The notes beneath the pieces were generated by a model. The model ran no database searches and had not been told where the DNA came from. It was given only the letters and a program-made list of their open reading frames with translations. Both the position numbers and the translations under genes were made by a program. From positions 708,957 to 772,956 of the forward strand of contig NZ_FTLX01000001.1 in the NCBI RefSeq assembly GCF_900156125.1: a DNA stretch of 64,000 bases. The letters run 5' to 3'. The stretch is from Domibacillus enclensis (lineage in GTDB: Bacteria; Bacillota; Bacilli; Bacillales; Domibacillaceae). Below, piece after piece: positions 8,286-16,691 of this stretch; position 1 is the stretch's first letter; the number at the start of each line of letters is the position of its first letter.

Positions 8286-8323
8286 AATAAAACAGGCAGC
8301 CGCTGATGGCTGCCTGTTTTATT
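8286..8323. terminator. Bidirectional terminator of rnhC and pheT
   Basis: A perfect 16-bp stem, AATAAAACAGGCAGCC (8286-8301) with GGCTGCCTGTTTTATT (8308-8323), and a six-base loop. It has T-runs on both strands, so it can serve both convergent genes. Confidence 0.9.
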
Positions 8324-10738
8324 TTATGTCCGCAAATCTGCGTTAGCTTTTTCTTTCAATGCTGTCAGTACTTTTTCGTGAACAGCCGTGACTTCTTCGT
8401 CTGTTAACGTTTTGTCCGGATTCACGTACGTCAGGGCAAAGGCAACGGACTTCTTGCCTTCCTCCATCCGCTCTCCTTCATACACGTCAAACACATGAAC
8501 ATTCGTCAGCAGGCTTCCGCCTGCTTCTTTAATAATCCCTTCAAGCTCCGCTGCTTTCACTGCACGGTCGACGACAAGCGCGATGTCGCGGCTGATCGAC
8601 GGAAAGCGTGGAATCGCTGTGTAAGACAGCTCTTCACGTGCCGCCTGAAGAAGGACGTCTAATTTTAATTCAAACATATACGCTTCTTTTAAATCCACTT
8701 CTTTTGCCAACGCCGGATGAAGCTGGCCGACAACCCCAATCGGCTGGCGATCGAGCAATACAGATGCCGTCCGTCCTGGATGGAAGCCTTCTGGTCCTGC
8801 TTGTTCAAACGAAAGACGATCCGTCAAGCCAAAGCGCGCCGCAAGTCCTTCAATAACTCCTTTTACAGCAAAGAAATCGGCTGGTTTTTTCTCTCCTTGC
8901 CATACATGCTCCTGCCAGAGTCCTGTGACAATTCCGGCAATGCGCTCTTCTTCCTTCGGCTGAACATTCTCGCCTTCATTTAAGTAAACAGCACCTGTTT
9001 CATATAAAGAGGCCGATCCCATCTGGCGCGCACTGTTGTAAGAAGCCACTTCCATTAAGTGCGGAAGAAGACTTTCACGTAAAAACGCCCGCTCTTCACT
9101 CATCGGCATGGCAAGTGCGACCGGCTTCCGTACTTCAAGGGCGAATTGTGTGGCTCGCTTTTCCGATGTCAGGGAATACGTGACCGCCTGGTAAAAGCCT
9201 GCTCCTTCTAAATAACGGCGTGCTGTACGGCGCCCCAGCTGGTACGGAGACAATCCGCCCGGCAGTGATTCCCCTTCCGGCAATGTCAATGGAATGTGGT
9301 CATAGCCGTAAAGGCGCGCCACTTCTTCTGTTAAGTCTTCCGGAATCGTAATGTCACCGCGGCGTGTCGGTACTGTGACTGTAATTTCATCGCCGTTTGT
9401 TTCCGTTTGAAATTGAAGACGGCTGAAAATATCTTCAACCCCGCCCATTTGGAGATCCGTTCCGAGACGTGTATTTAAGCGGTCCAGTGTAATCGACACT
9501 TTTTTAGGCTCCGGCGCGTATTCTCCCGCCACGACACTCCCTGCAAGAACCGTTCCGCCGGCAAGCTCGGCCATCAGCTGCGCTGCGCGGTCACATGCTG
9601 CCTTCACGCGGGCAGGGTCCACACCTTTTTCAAAGCGGGCACTTGCTTCCGAACGAAGACCATGTGCTTTTGAAGCGGCACGTACAATTTGCCCGTCGAA
9701 ATAAGCCGATTCAATCAAGACATTAACGGTTCCAGCATGCACTTCTGAATTGGCGCCGCCCATGACGCCGGCAAGTGCGATCGGCTCTTTGCCATTGGTA
9801 ATCACAAGCTGGTCCGCTGACAGCGTCCGTTCTGCATCATCAAGCGTTACAAACGTTTCGCCTTCTTCAGCGCGGCGGACGACGATTTCACCTGTTCCGA
9901 CACGGTCCAGATCAAACGCATGAAGCGGCTGTCCGTATTCCATCAGCACGTAGTTGGTAATGTCAACCACATTATTATGCGGACGAACACCGGCATTCAT
10001 TAGAAGCGTCTGCATCCAAAGCGGTGATGGACCGACTTGGACGTTTTTCACAACCCGCCCGATGTAAACCGGGTTGTCTTCCGGTGCATCAATGCGAATT
10101 TGAACAGCTTCGGCAGCATGTTCATTGCCCTCAGCAGGATTCGGCTGCGGGATGGTGACAGAACGGCCTAAAATGGCTGCCACTTCGTACGCCACGCCAA
10201 TCATGCTCAGGGCGTCCGAACGGTTCGGCGTCAACGACAATTCTAAAATGGCGTCGTCACGGTTTAAGGCAGCCAGTGCATCTTCACCCGGTGTGACATC
10301 GTTTGGAAAGTTGAAAATCCCTTCCGCATATTCTTTCGGATTCAAGCGGCTTTCGATGCCCAGCTCTGACAGCGAGCAAATCATGCCGTTTGATTCTTCG
10401 CCGCGAAGCTTTGCGCGCTTAATTTTAAAGTTGCCCGGAAGCACAGCTCCAGTTCTCGCAACGGCTACATACTGGCCGGCATCGACGTTTTTTGCACCGC
10501 AAATAATTTGTACCGGCTCTTCCTCGCCAACGTCAACCATACATTTGCTTAGTTTATCCGCATTTGGATGCTGCTCGCGCGATTGCACGTACCCGACAAC
10601 GATTCCTTTCATGTCAGAAGCAGGCATGTCCACTCCTTCTACTTCAATGCCGGCACGGGTGATTTTCTCCGCCAGCTCTTCTGGTGACTGATCGGCAATG
10701 TCAACGTATTGCGACAGCCATTTATATGAAACAAACAT
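8324..10738 (-). CDS. pheT: Phenylalanyl-tRNA synthetase beta subunit
   Basis: An 804-residue bacterial PheT of normal length, the larger subunit of the alpha2-beta2 synthetase. Domains in order: an EMAP-like tRNA-binding OB fold (about 40-150, VGYVQSREQHPNADKL), B3/B4 (about 210-390, with the editing site), B5, a catalytic-like core, and a C-terminal anticodon-binding fold (about 710-804, IPRFPSISRDIALVVD). ATG at 10738 follows AGGAGG by about nine bases. It lies 14 bases after pheS, forming one operon under the Phe T-box, and ends at a strong bidirectional terminator. Confidence 0.97.
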   Translation of the reverse strand: MFVSYKWLSQYVDIADQSPEELAEKITRAGIEVEGVDMPASDMKGIVVGYVQSREQHPNADKLSKCMVDVGEEEPVQIICGAKNVDAGQYVAVARTGAVLPGNFKIKRAKLRGEESNGMICSLSELGIESRLNPKEYAEGIFNFPNDVTPGEDALAALNRDDAILELSLTPNRSDALSMIGVAYEVAAILGRSVTIPQPNPAEGNEHAAEAVQIRIDAPEDNPVYIGRVVKNVQVGPSPLWMQTLLMNAGVRPHNNVVDITNYVLMEYGQPLHAFDLDRVGTGEIVVRRAEEGETFVTLDDAERTLSADQLVITNGKEPIALAGVMGGANSEVHAGTVNVLIESAYFDGQIVRAASKAHGLRSEASARFEKGVDPARVKAACDRAAQLMAELAGGTVLAGSVVAGEYAPEPKKVSITLDRLNTRLGTDLQMGGVEDIFSRLQFQTETNGDEITVTVPTRRGDITIPEDLTEEVARLYGYDHIPLTLPEGESLPGGLSPYQLGRRTARRYLEGAGFYQAVTYSLTSEKRATQFALEVRKPVALAMPMSEERAFLRESLLPHLMEVASYNSARQMGSASLYETGAVYLNEGENVQPKEEERIAGIVTGLWQEHVWQGEKKPADFFAVKGVIEGLAARFGLTDRLSFEQAGPEGFHPGRTASVLLDRQPIGVVGQLHPALAKEVDLKEAYMFELKLDVLLQAAREELSYTAIPRFPSISRDIALVVDRAVKAAELEGIIKEAGGSLLTNVHVFDVYEGERMEEGKKSVAFALTYVNPDKTLTDEEVTAVHEKVLTALKEKANADLRT

Positions 10739-10752
10739 GTGTGAATTCCTCC

Positions 10753-11787
10753 TTATTCGTGTACAGAAAATTGCTTTAAGAATCGCATATCGTTCGTGTA
10801 AAAATGGCGGATATCGTCAATGCCATATTTCAGCATCGCGATGCGCTCCTGCCCCATGCCAAACGCAAAGCCGGAATAAACCGTTGAATCAAACCCGGCC
10901 ATCTCCAGCACATTCGGGTGGACCATGCCGGCGCCAAGCACTTCAATCCAGCCGGTTCCTTTACAGATCGAGCAGCCTTTGCCGCCGCACATGCAGCTGA
11001 CGTCTACTTCAACAGATGGCTCTGTGAACGGGAAAAAGCTTGGACGCAGACGGATTTCACGGTCTTCACCAAACATACGCTTCGCAAACGCATCAAGCGT
11101 TCCTTTTAAATCACTCATGCGAATGTTCTCGCCCACCACAAGGCCTTCAATCTGGTTAAACTGATGTGAATGGGTCGCGTCATCGCTGTCGCGGCGGTAC
11201 ACTTTGCCCGGGCAAATAATCTTCACAGGCCCCTTGCCTGCATGCTTCAGCATCGTCCGTACTTGAACCGGTGATGTGTGTGTCCGCAGCAGCAGTTCAG
11301 GCGTAATGTAAAAAGTATCCTGCATGTCGCGCGCCGGATGGCCTTTCGGCAAATTGAGCGCTTCAAAGTTATAATAATCCTGCTCGACTTCAGGCCCTTC
11401 CGCGATCGTATACCCCATGCCGATAAATAAATCTTCAATTTCTTCGGTGACACGCGTAAGCGGATGATGACCGCCAAGCTTCACCGGACGTCCAGGCAGC
11501 GTCACATCAACGGATTCTTCTGCCAGCTGCTTTTGAATCGCTTCTGCTTCAAGTGAGGACTGCTTTGTTTCAATCGCTGTCGTAATGGCTTCCCGAACGA
11601 CATTCACAAGCGCCCCCATTTTCGGCCGCTCTTCAGCCGAAAGCTTACCCATTCCTTTCAACACTTCGGTGACTGGTCCCTTTTTGCCAAGATAGGCCAC
11701 ACGAATGTCGTTTAATTCCTTTAGATCCTGTGCAGCTGCCGCTTTTTTAACGGCTTCCTCCTGCAGTTGTTTCAACTGTTCTTCCAC
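10753..11787 (-). CDS. pheS: Phenylalanyl-tRNA synthetase alpha subunit
   Basis: A 344-residue class II synthetase catalytic subunit that charges tRNA-Phe. The N-terminal coiled coil (about 1-85) binds tRNA. Motif 2 is in [21 protein letters not shown] (about 200-220, shown across two segments) and motif 3 in [14 protein letters not shown] (about 310-324). The start is GTG at 11787, seven bases after AAAAGGAGG. It is first in the pheST operon and is preceded by a T-box leader whose specifier reads UUC, so expression should rise when Phe tRNA is uncharged. Confidence 0.97.
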   Translation of the reverse strand: MEEQLKQLQEEAVKKAAAAQDLKELNDIRVAYLGKKGPVTEVLKGMGKLSAEERPKMGALVNVVREAITTAIETKQSSLEAEAIQKQLAEESVDVTLPGRPVKLGGHHPLTRVTEEIEDLFIGMGYTIAEGPEVEQDYYNFEALNLPKGHPARDMQDTFYITPELLLRTHTSPVQVRTMLKHAGKGPVKIICPGKVYRRDSDDATHSHQFNQIEGLVVGENIRMSDLKGTLDAFAKRMFGEDREIRLRPSFFPFTEPSVEVDVSCMCGGKGCSICKGTGWIEVLGAGMVHPNVLEMAGFDSTVYSGFAFGMGQERIAMLKYGIDDIRHFYTNDMRFLKQFSVHE

Positions 11788-11805
11788 GATTTTTCCTCCT
11801 TTTTG

Positions 11806-12068
11806 GCAACAAAAAAAGCCCCGTTCCCGGAAAGGGACGAGGCTTCTGATATCGCGGTACCACCCTTTTTAACGCGCACGAAATCACGCGTTCACTTCAT
11901 TCAGATAACGGTTTAAACCGGTGTGCCTTTACACTCTTGTGGTCCAAGCACCGGCTCGGGAGGTGAACTTCAGCCAGTTCTTTTTAAAAATGCTTTCAGT
12001 CAGGGCATTTTCTTCCTAAAAAAAAGAAGGGTGGCGTACTTTTCTCCGTCATTGCCTTTTCAGTATTC
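11806..12068 (-). ncRNA. T-box leader of pheST, specifier UUC (Phe)
   Basis: The conserved T-box core (GGTGGTACCGCG) lies at 11867-11852 on the minus strand, followed by a terminator hairpin AAGCCTCGTCCC...GGGAACGGGGCTT and T-run (11845-11811). The specifier UUC occupies 11967-11965, followed by ACC as usual for the specifier loop. Uncharged tRNA-Phe should stabilise the antiterminator and allow readthrough into pheS. Confidence 0.93.
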
Positions 12069-12074
12069 TTATTT

Positions 12075-12103
12075 ATTATAGACAACCCATTTTTGAAATT
12101 CAA
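12075..12103 (-). promoter_or_regulatory. pheS sigma-A promoter
   Basis: TTGAAT (12103-12098), a 17-base spacer, and TATAAT (12080-12075) on the minus strand. The -35 box overlaps the last codon and stop of the upstream methyltransferase gene. Confidence 0.8.
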
Positions 12104-12855
12104 TTGTTTTCCCGAAAATGATACAGAAGGATGCCCGCCGCTACCGCCACGTTGAGTGATTCACTTTTTCCGAAAATCGGGATGTACACGTTTTTCGTCG
12201 TTTGCTTGAGCAGTTCCGGGCGCACACCGCTTCCTTCATTGCCAACGACCAGCGCAAAGGGCCCTGCCTGCTCGGTCCGGTAATCAACAGCACCTTCAAG
12301 CGCCGTGCCGAATACCGGGATGTCCCGGTGCTGCAATTCCGCTGCCGCCTCCAGTAAATCCATCGTGACCACCGGCAAATGGAAATGGCTTCCCTGCGCG
12401 GAACGAAGGACTTTTGGGTTGTATACATCGCCCGACCCATGTCCGATTATAACAGCATCGATGCCGGCCGCTTCTGCTGTCCGAATCATCGTACCGATAT
12501 TGCCTGGATCCTGCACGGCATCCAGCAATAAAAAAGCGGTGCCCTCCGGCAGCTCAGATGTTTCCTGCTTCCGGCAGACCGCAAAAACGCCCTGTCCGTT
12601 TTCAGTATCCGACAGTCTTTTCGCCACTTCTTCAGAAATCATTGTCACGTCCACCTCGTCTACATTCCACGAAGCAGGCACCGCCGCTTCTTCTGACAAC
12701 AGGATTTCAGCTACTTGGTCTTTGTAGCGAAGCGCTTCTTCCACCAGATGAAAGCCTTCAAGCATGTACAGGCCGGTTTTATCGCGCTCTTTTTTCGTCC
12801 ATAATTTATTCAGCTGCTTTATATGTGTATTGTTCACAGATTGAATGTAATTCAT
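12100..12855 (-). CDS. rlmP: TrmH/SpoU-family 23S rRNA 2'-O-methyltransferase
   Basis: A 251-residue SPOUT methyltransferase matching B. subtilis YsgA, since named RlmP for 2'-O-methylation of a 23S rRNA guanosine. An N-terminal L30e-like substrate-binding domain (about 1-95) precedes the knotted SAM-binding domain with DAVQDPGNIGTMIRTAEAAG (about 115-134), VVGNEGSGV (about 210) and IPIFGKSESLNVAVAAGI (about 228-246), the three SpoU motifs. The ATG at 12855 follows AAAGGGGATC by five to seven bases; an upstream GTG codon lies in the binding site itself. The rRNA target is from family knowledge, not visible here. Confidence 0.88.
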   Translation of the reverse strand: MNYIQSVNNTHIKQLNKLWTKKERDKTGLYMLEGFHLVEEALRYKDQVAEILLSEEAAVPASWNVDEVDVTMISEEVAKRLSDTENGQGVFAVCRKQETSELPEGTAFLLLDAVQDPGNIGTMIRTAEAAGIDAVIIGHGSGDVYNPKVLRSAQGSHFHLPVVTMDLLEAAAELQHRDIPVFGTALEGAVDYRTEQAGPFALVVGNEGSGVRPELLKQTTKNVYIPIFGKSESLNVAVAAGILLYHFRENN

Positions 12856-12941
12856 CGTTTGATCCCCTTTCACAGAAATTCATTATAGCATTTTTCCGTA
12901 TAACCGGCGCCGCTCTGGTGAAAATAACAGAAGGAGGAGGG

Positions 12942-13148
12942 ATGAACATGAACTTAAGAGGTGCTATTGCGCAAAATTTAACAGGAAAAACGCCGAACGA
13001 CCTGTCTGCTGTTATTCAGGACGCCATTTCCGGTGGAGAAGAAAAAACGCTGCCTGGACTCGGCGTCATGCTTGAAATGTTTTGGAAAAAAAGCACAACA
13101 GAAGAGCAAAAGGTCGTTTTGGAACGAATGGCTTCCGCGTTGAAATAG
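12942..13148 (+). CDS. sspI: Small acid-soluble spore protein I
   Basis: A 68-residue SspI. This minor small acid-soluble protein is made in the forespore under sigma-G in B. subtilis. The hallmark segments NLRGAIAQNL (N-terminus) and SGGEEKTLPGLGVMLEMFWK (about 37-56) are present. Two ATGs are possible, 12942 and 12948; the first gives the family's MxxNLR start and length, while the second has the better distance from AGGAGG. No confident sigma-G promoter could be assigned by eye. It is the only clear sporulation-specific gene in the window and lies divergent from rlmP. Confidence 0.9.
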   Translation: MNMNLRGAIAQNLTGKTPNDLSAVIQDAISGGEEKTLPGLGVMLEMFWKKSTTEEQKVVLERMASALK

Positions 13149-13153
13149 CATCA

Positions 13154-13301
13154 GCCGGATTTTTTTCAAAACAGACCGGATTTTGTGCCACGATGACCGC
13201 ATTAATCGCAAAAAAGACCGGATTGTAAGAAGCGGTGACCGGAAAAAGCCTGATCCGGTCACCGGCTGTCTTGATCCGGTCTATTCGCTGTTTTTTCCGG
13301 T
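13154..13301. repeat. Phased inverted array of eight 21-bp units (array 2)
   Basis: Non-coding stretch between the convergent sspI and the M42 peptidase gene. CCGG (once CCGC) occurs at 13156, 13177, 13198, 13219 and 13240, exactly 21 bases apart, within forward units GACCGGATT plus 12 variable bases. Then CCGG within the reverse unit GATCCGGTC occurs at 13256, 13277 and 13298, again 21 apart. The turn is a perfect palindrome, GGTGACCGGA (13235-13244) and TCCGGTCACC (13255-13264). The unit sequence differs from array 1, but size, number and reversal are the same. Confidence 0.85.
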
Positions 13302-13311
13302 CCACCATTGG

Positions 13312-14397
13312 TTAATCAAATGTAATGTTGTTTACTTTGTCCCGGTCCAGACGTAAAATTACTTCGCCGAGAAGCTTCACGGCGTTTTCATAATCATCCC
13401 GGTGAAGCATCGCCGCGTGAGAATGAATGTAGCGTGTGGCAATCGTAACGGACAGCGTTGGCACACCGCTCGCGGTCATATGAATTTCGCCGGAATCCGT
13501 TCCGCCGCCAGCCATGGCATCAAACTGGTACGGAATGTTCAGCTCATCTGCCACATCCGTCACGAAATCACGCAAGCCTTTATGAGAGACCATCGATGCG
13601 TCATATAAAATAATTTGCGGCCCTTTGCCCATTTTGCCCATCGCTTCTTTTTCAGTTACGCCCGGTGTATCACCGGCAATGCCGACATCCACGCCGAATG
13701 CGATATCCGGCTCAATCACATGAGCAGACGTTTTCGCGCCGCGCAAGCCGACTTCTTCCTGCACCGTTCCGACCCCATATACAATGTTCGCATGCTGCTT
13801 GTCTTGTACATATTTCATCACATCGATCGCAATTGCACAGCCGATCCGGTTATCCCACGCTTTTGCGAGCAGCATTTTTTCATTGTTCATAACGGTAAAT
13901 TCAAAATACGGCACAACCATGTCGCCCGGACGCACACCCCACTCGGCTGCCTCGTCCTTGCTTGACGCACCAATATCAATGAACATGTCCTTTATATCCA
14001 CCGGCTTTTTACGCGCTTCGGCCGGCAAAATATGCGGCGGCTTTGAACCGATCACACCGGTAATATCTCCTTTGCGTGTTGCAATCGTTACACGCTGCGC
14101 AAGCATCACCTGGCTCCACCAGCCACCTACCGTTTGAAAACGGATAAAGCCCTTGTCATCAATACGCGTCACCATAAAACCGACTTCATCGAGATGACCC
14201 GCAACCATAATTTTCGGTCCATTCGCATCGCCTGTTTTTTTGGCAATTAAGCTGCCGAGTCCGTCTGTCGTCACTTCTTCTGCAAAAGGCTCAATGTACT
14301 TTTTCATGACCTCCCGCACTTCCCGCTCGTTGCCGGCAATCCCCTTTGCATCGGTTAATTCCTTCAGCATACTTAATGTTTCATCCAGTTTCTTCAT
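13312..14397 (-). CDS. ysdC: M42 family metallopeptidase (glutamyl aminopeptidase/endoglucanase-like)
   Basis: A 361-residue peptidase of the M42 family, orthologous to B. subtilis YsdC, which lies in the same place. These enzymes form dodecameric cages and trim peptides with two metal ions. Metal and catalytic residues are visible in [10 protein letters not shown] (about 65-75), AWDNRIGCA (about 182), [10 protein letters not shown] (about 215), FGVDVGI (about 238) and the late His in RYIHSHAAM (about 320). The ATG at 14397 follows AAAGGGGG by about ten bases; an earlier in-frame ATG lies in the binding site region. It follows the dUTPase gene by 20 bases. Confidence 0.93.
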   Translation of the reverse strand: MKKLDETLSMLKELTDAKGIAGNEREVREVMKKYIEPFAEEVTTDGLGSLIAKKTGDANGPKIMVAGHLDEVGFMVTRIDDKGFIRFQTVGGWWSQVMLAQRVTIATRKGDITGVIGSKPPHILPAEARKKPVDIKDMFIDIGASSKDEAAEWGVRPGDMVVPYFEFTVMNNEKMLLAKAWDNRIGCAIAIDVMKYVQDKQHANIVYGVGTVQEEVGLRGAKTSAHVIEPDIAFGVDVGIAGDTPGVTEKEAMGKMGKGPQIILYDASMVSHKGLRDFVTDVADELNIPYQFDAMAGGGTDSGEIHMTASGVPTLSVTIATRYIHSHAAMLHRDDYENAVKLLGEVILRLDRDKVNNITFD

Positions 14398-14417
14398 TAT
14401 ATTTATCCCCCTTTTCA

Positions 14418-14900
14418 TTAATAGCCTGATTGCTGCCGCTTGTAGTTCACTTCATTTTTGGCGATGTACGCCTGCTCCACTTCATCAGGAGAAAAGCCAA
14501 GTAAGTCACCCAGGGCAAAGTAGTGGTTCAGGACAAGCTGATAATCCCCTTCAGCTTTTGTATGGTGAAACGCATGAACAGCCTGCATCACGAGCAGAAA
14601 TTGCGCCGTTGCCGTTTCCGCGGCCTCCATTGCTTCCGGCTCCTTCTGGCAGTTCGTCAACAATCCCAGTGATAAAATGAAATGAACACCGTCCACGAAT
14701 TCTTCTAGAATAACCGCACGCTCCGACGGCCCTTTTTTGCTCCAAAACTTAAAGCAGCGGGTTTCATTGGCAAGCTCCCCGATTTCAACGAGCAGCGCCA
14801 GCACCTTTTGTTCAAATAAATCAATACCGCCGAGATCATGGCCTTTTTCTATGTACGCATCCAGCCCTTTTTGCATTTGATACAGCTTTTCAATCGTCAA
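14418..14900 (-). CDS. All-alpha dUTPase (dUTPase_2/MazG-like)
   Basis: A 160-residue dimeric-type dUTP diphosphatase of the all-alpha NTP pyrophosphohydrolase superfamily, not the trimeric beta type. It lowers dUTP and makes dUMP. The metal-binding helices are [18 protein letters not shown] (about 39-56) and [14 protein letters not shown] (about 66-79). The start is TTG at 14900, nine bases after AGGAGG, and overlaps the ysdA stop by four bases (TTGA), indicating translational coupling. The substrate is inferred from the family; other NTP pyrophosphatases share the fold. Confidence 0.85.
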   Translation of the reverse strand: MTIEKLYQMQKGLDAYIEKGHDLGGIDLFEQKVLALLVEIGELANETRCFKFWSKKGPSERAVILEEFVDGVHFILSLGLLTNCQKEPEAMEAAETATAQFLLVMQAVHAFHHTKAEGDYQLVLNHYFALGDLLGFSPDEVEQAYIAKNEVNYKRQQSGY

Positions 14901-15166
14901 AAAACCATTCCTCCTGTCATCGCAAGCAGCACTATATCGATCAGCGCCACTACCGGCATGCCGTATTTAAATGCAGCGTGCTTTGTTTTGTGGCGATATG
15001 TCTGCATGGCCACCCAGCTCCCAGGAGCGCCGCCAAGCAGCGCCAGCAGCCAGAGTGTTTTTTCGCTGGTCCGGTATTTTTTTGTTCTGGCTTTCTTTTT
15101 ATCATTCCCCATCGTGACGTATGCGATGAAGTTGATCGCAATAAAATACATCAGCACGATCGACAC
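14897..15166 (-). CDS. ysdA: DUF1294 membrane protein YsdA
   Basis: An 89-residue DUF1294 protein with two or three membrane helices and the family's short conserved signature between them (LLALLGGAPGSWVAMQ, TKHAAFKYGMP). Function is unknown. The start is GTG at 15166, seven bases after AAAGGTGG; a longer form from 15205 would begin inside the rplT terminator region and gives a polar, non-conserved extension. It overlaps the dUTPase start. The order ysdA after rplT matches B. subtilis. Confidence 0.8.
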   Translation of the reverse strand: MSIVLMYFIAINFIAYVTMGNDKKKARTKKYRTSEKTLWLLALLGGAPGSWVAMQTYRHKTKHAAFKYGMPVVALIDIVLLAMTGGMVF

Positions 15167-15207
15167 AGCACCACCACCTTTGTCTTCTATTTTATCAAAC
15201 TTCACAC

Positions 15208-15239
15208 AAAAAAGCCGCCCTGACTGATCAGGACGGCTG
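15208..15239 (-). terminator. Terminator of infC-rpmI-rplT
   Basis: Stem AGCCGTCCTGA with TCAGGGCGGCT on the minus strand, loop TCAG, followed by TTTTTTG. It ends the ribosomal operon just after the rplT stop. Confidence 0.85.
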
Positions 15240-15246
15240 TTTCAAA

Positions 15247-15603
15247 TTAACCCAGTTGTTTCTTTGCAGCTTCTGCAAGCTGTGCAAATGCTTTTTCGTC
15301 GCTGATGGCAAGATCAGCAAGCATTTTGCGGTTTACTTCGATGCCGGCAAGCTTCAAGCCGTGCATTAAGCGGCTGTATGAAAGACCATTCATACGAGCA
15401 GCTGCGTTGATACGAGTGATCCACAATTTGCGGAAATCACGTTTTTTGTTACGACGATCCCGGTATGCATATTGCAGGGATTTCATTACTTGCTGGTTTG
15501 CTACTTTATATAAACGATGTTTCGAACCGAAATAACCTTTTGCTAATTTAAGAACCTTTTTACGACGTTTGCGTGTTACAGTACCGCCTTTTACGCGTGG
15601 CAT
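15247..15603 (-). CDS. rplT: 50S ribosomal protein L20
   Basis: A 118-residue L20, full length, with the basic N-terminal extension ([20 protein letters not shown]) and the globular C-terminal RNA-binding domain (about 60-118). It binds 23S rRNA early in assembly and, in B. subtilis, also represses this operon by binding the infC leader. It is the last gene of infC-rpmI-rplT, 35 bases after rpmI. Codon use looks highly biased, as expected. Confidence 0.98.
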   Translation of the reverse strand: MPRVKGGTVTRKRRKKVLKLAKGYFGSKHRLYKVANQQVMKSLQYAYRDRRNKKRDFRKLWITRINAAARMNGLSYSRLMHGLKLAGIEVNRKMLADLAISDEKAFAQLAEAAKKQLG

Positions 15604-15638
15604 ACTATTTCCCTCCTAGTGATGTTACAAAATTTTTC

Positions 15639-15836
15639 TTACAGATTGTCAAGCATGTGGCGAATACGTTTGAAATCGCCTTTAGAAACCATTGCGCCTT
15701 TACGCAATTTACGTTTTTGTTTTGTTGATTTGTTAGCGAACAAGTGGCTTGTGTAGCCGTGTGAACGTTTCAGTTTACCTGAACCTGTTTTCTTGAAACG
15801 TTTGGCAGAACCACGGTGAGTTTTCATTTTTGGCAT
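15639..15836 (-). CDS. rpmI: 50S ribosomal protein L35
   Basis: A 65-residue L35, very basic, with the characteristic start [20 protein letters not shown]. It is a late-assembling large-subunit protein. Start ATG at 15836 follows GGAGGAAG at a normal distance. It lies 23 bases after infC and 35 before rplT in the standard order. Confidence 0.98.
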   Translation of the reverse strand: MPKMKTHRGSAKRFKKTGSGKLKRSHGYTSHLFANKSTKQKRKLRKGAMVSKGDFKRIRHMLDNL

Positions 15837-15859
15837 TTCGTCTTCCTCCTCAAACTGGT

Positions 15860-16378
15860 TTACTTTTCGTTTTTCGGCGCCATAATAAGGAACATACTAC
15901 GGCCATCCATTTTCGGCTTAGACTCAATCGTCGCAACTTCCTTGCACGCTTCTGCAAAGCGGTCAAGTACACGCTGGCCGAGTTCTTTATGTGTAATCGC
16001 ACGACCCTTAAACCGGATCGACGCTTTTACTTTGTCACCCTTTTCCAAAAACTTAATCGCATTGCGAAGCTTTGTATCGAAATCGTGGTCATCAATGCTT
16101 GGGCTGAGACGCACTTCTTTCAATTGGATGATTTTCTGGTTTTTGCGAGCTTCTTTTTCTTTCTTCTGCTGTTCGAACTTGAATTTACCGTAGTCCATAA
16201 TGCGGGCTACCGGCGGTTTCGCAGTCGGAGCAACAAGAACAAGATCCAGATTCACGCGGGCAGCGATTTCAAGTGCTTCGCGTTTTTGCTTAATGCCAAG
16301 CTGATCGCCGTTTTGATCAATCAATCGTACTTCACGGGCACGGATGCCTTCATTTAAATTCATGTCTTTGCTAATAAT
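15860..16378 (-). CDS. infC: Translation initiation factor IF-3 (AUU start)
   Basis: A 172-residue IF-3, which keeps ribosomal subunits apart and checks the initiator codon. The N-terminal domain ([20 protein letters not shown]) and C-terminal domain are joined by the lysine-rich linker [16 protein letters not shown] (about 80-95). I place the start at the ATT at 16378, which lies six bases after TGGAGG and gives [15 protein letters not shown], matching B. subtilis MISKDFIINEQIRAR. The unusual AUU start is conserved in infC and permits autoregulation by IF-3. An upstream ATG at 16453 would begin inside the leader RNA and is rejected. Confidence 0.95.
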   Translation of the reverse strand: MISKDMNLNEGIRAREVRLIDQNGDQLGIKQKREALEIAARVNLDLVLVAPTAKPPVARIMDYGKFKFEQQKKEKEARKNQKIIQLKEVRLSPSIDDHDFDTKLRNAIKFLEKGDKVKASIRFKGRAITHKELGQRVLDRFAEACKEVATIESKPKMDGRSMFLIMAPKNEK

Positions 16379-16586
16379 AAGCCACCTCCAGGTCATTTGA
16401 GAAAACACTTTGTAAAAGAAAAGCGCACTGCTTGCATGAAAAAGACGGAGCATCTGAAGTAGATGCCCCGCCAGTAAAAAGCCGATGAACAGCTTTGTCG
16501 TTTACCATGTCAACCTGCCAACGTAATTGTCAGACGAGGTGAGAAGCGGGTGCTTCTGCTTTCTTTTATTGTGTGTTTTATTCACC
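16379..16586 (-). ncRNA. L20-binding autoregulatory leader of infC operon
   Basis: The roughly 208-base leader between the promoter and infC contains segments typical of the Bacillus L20 leader: CTTCTCACCTCGTCTGAC (minus strand, around 16546-16529) and GTTGGCAGGTTGACATG (around 16522-16506). It also has an intrinsic terminator, GGGGCATCTACTTCAGATGCTCC with a T-run (about 16467-16437). L20 binding is expected to favour termination. Assignment is by sequence memory and position. Confidence 0.85.
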
Positions 16587-16592
16587 TTAGTA

Positions 16593-16621
16593 ACTATATC
16601 ATAACTTCTTTCAAATGTCCA
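16593..16621 (-). promoter_or_regulatory. infC operon sigma-A promoter
   Basis: TGGACA (16621-16616), 17-base spacer, TATAGT (16598-16593) with an extended TGA before it, on the minus strand. Confidence 0.75.
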
Positions 16622-16691
16622 GCAGACAGACGAAAGAACCAACGTTTTAAATCATACCATTGCTTTTTAAAAAAGACAACTCTTTTTTTGA

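Noticed and set aside
12700..12941. sigma-G promoter for sspI
   Set aside because: Expected from the family, but no -35/-10 pair of the right sequence and spacing could be supported by eye.
8109..13301. Phased arrays considered as CRISPR arrays
   Set aside because: Units are only 20-21 bp with about nine conserved bases, orientation reverses, and there are no cas genes or uniform spacers.
16379..16453. ATG-initiated longer infC
   Set aside because: The extra 25 codons fall in the L20 leader RNA and the ATT with its GGAGG site matches the conserved start.
16640..16691. AT-rich AAAAAAGA/TCTTTTTT hairpin after thrS as its terminator
   Set aside because: The stem is A-T only and weak, so a terminator call is not supported.
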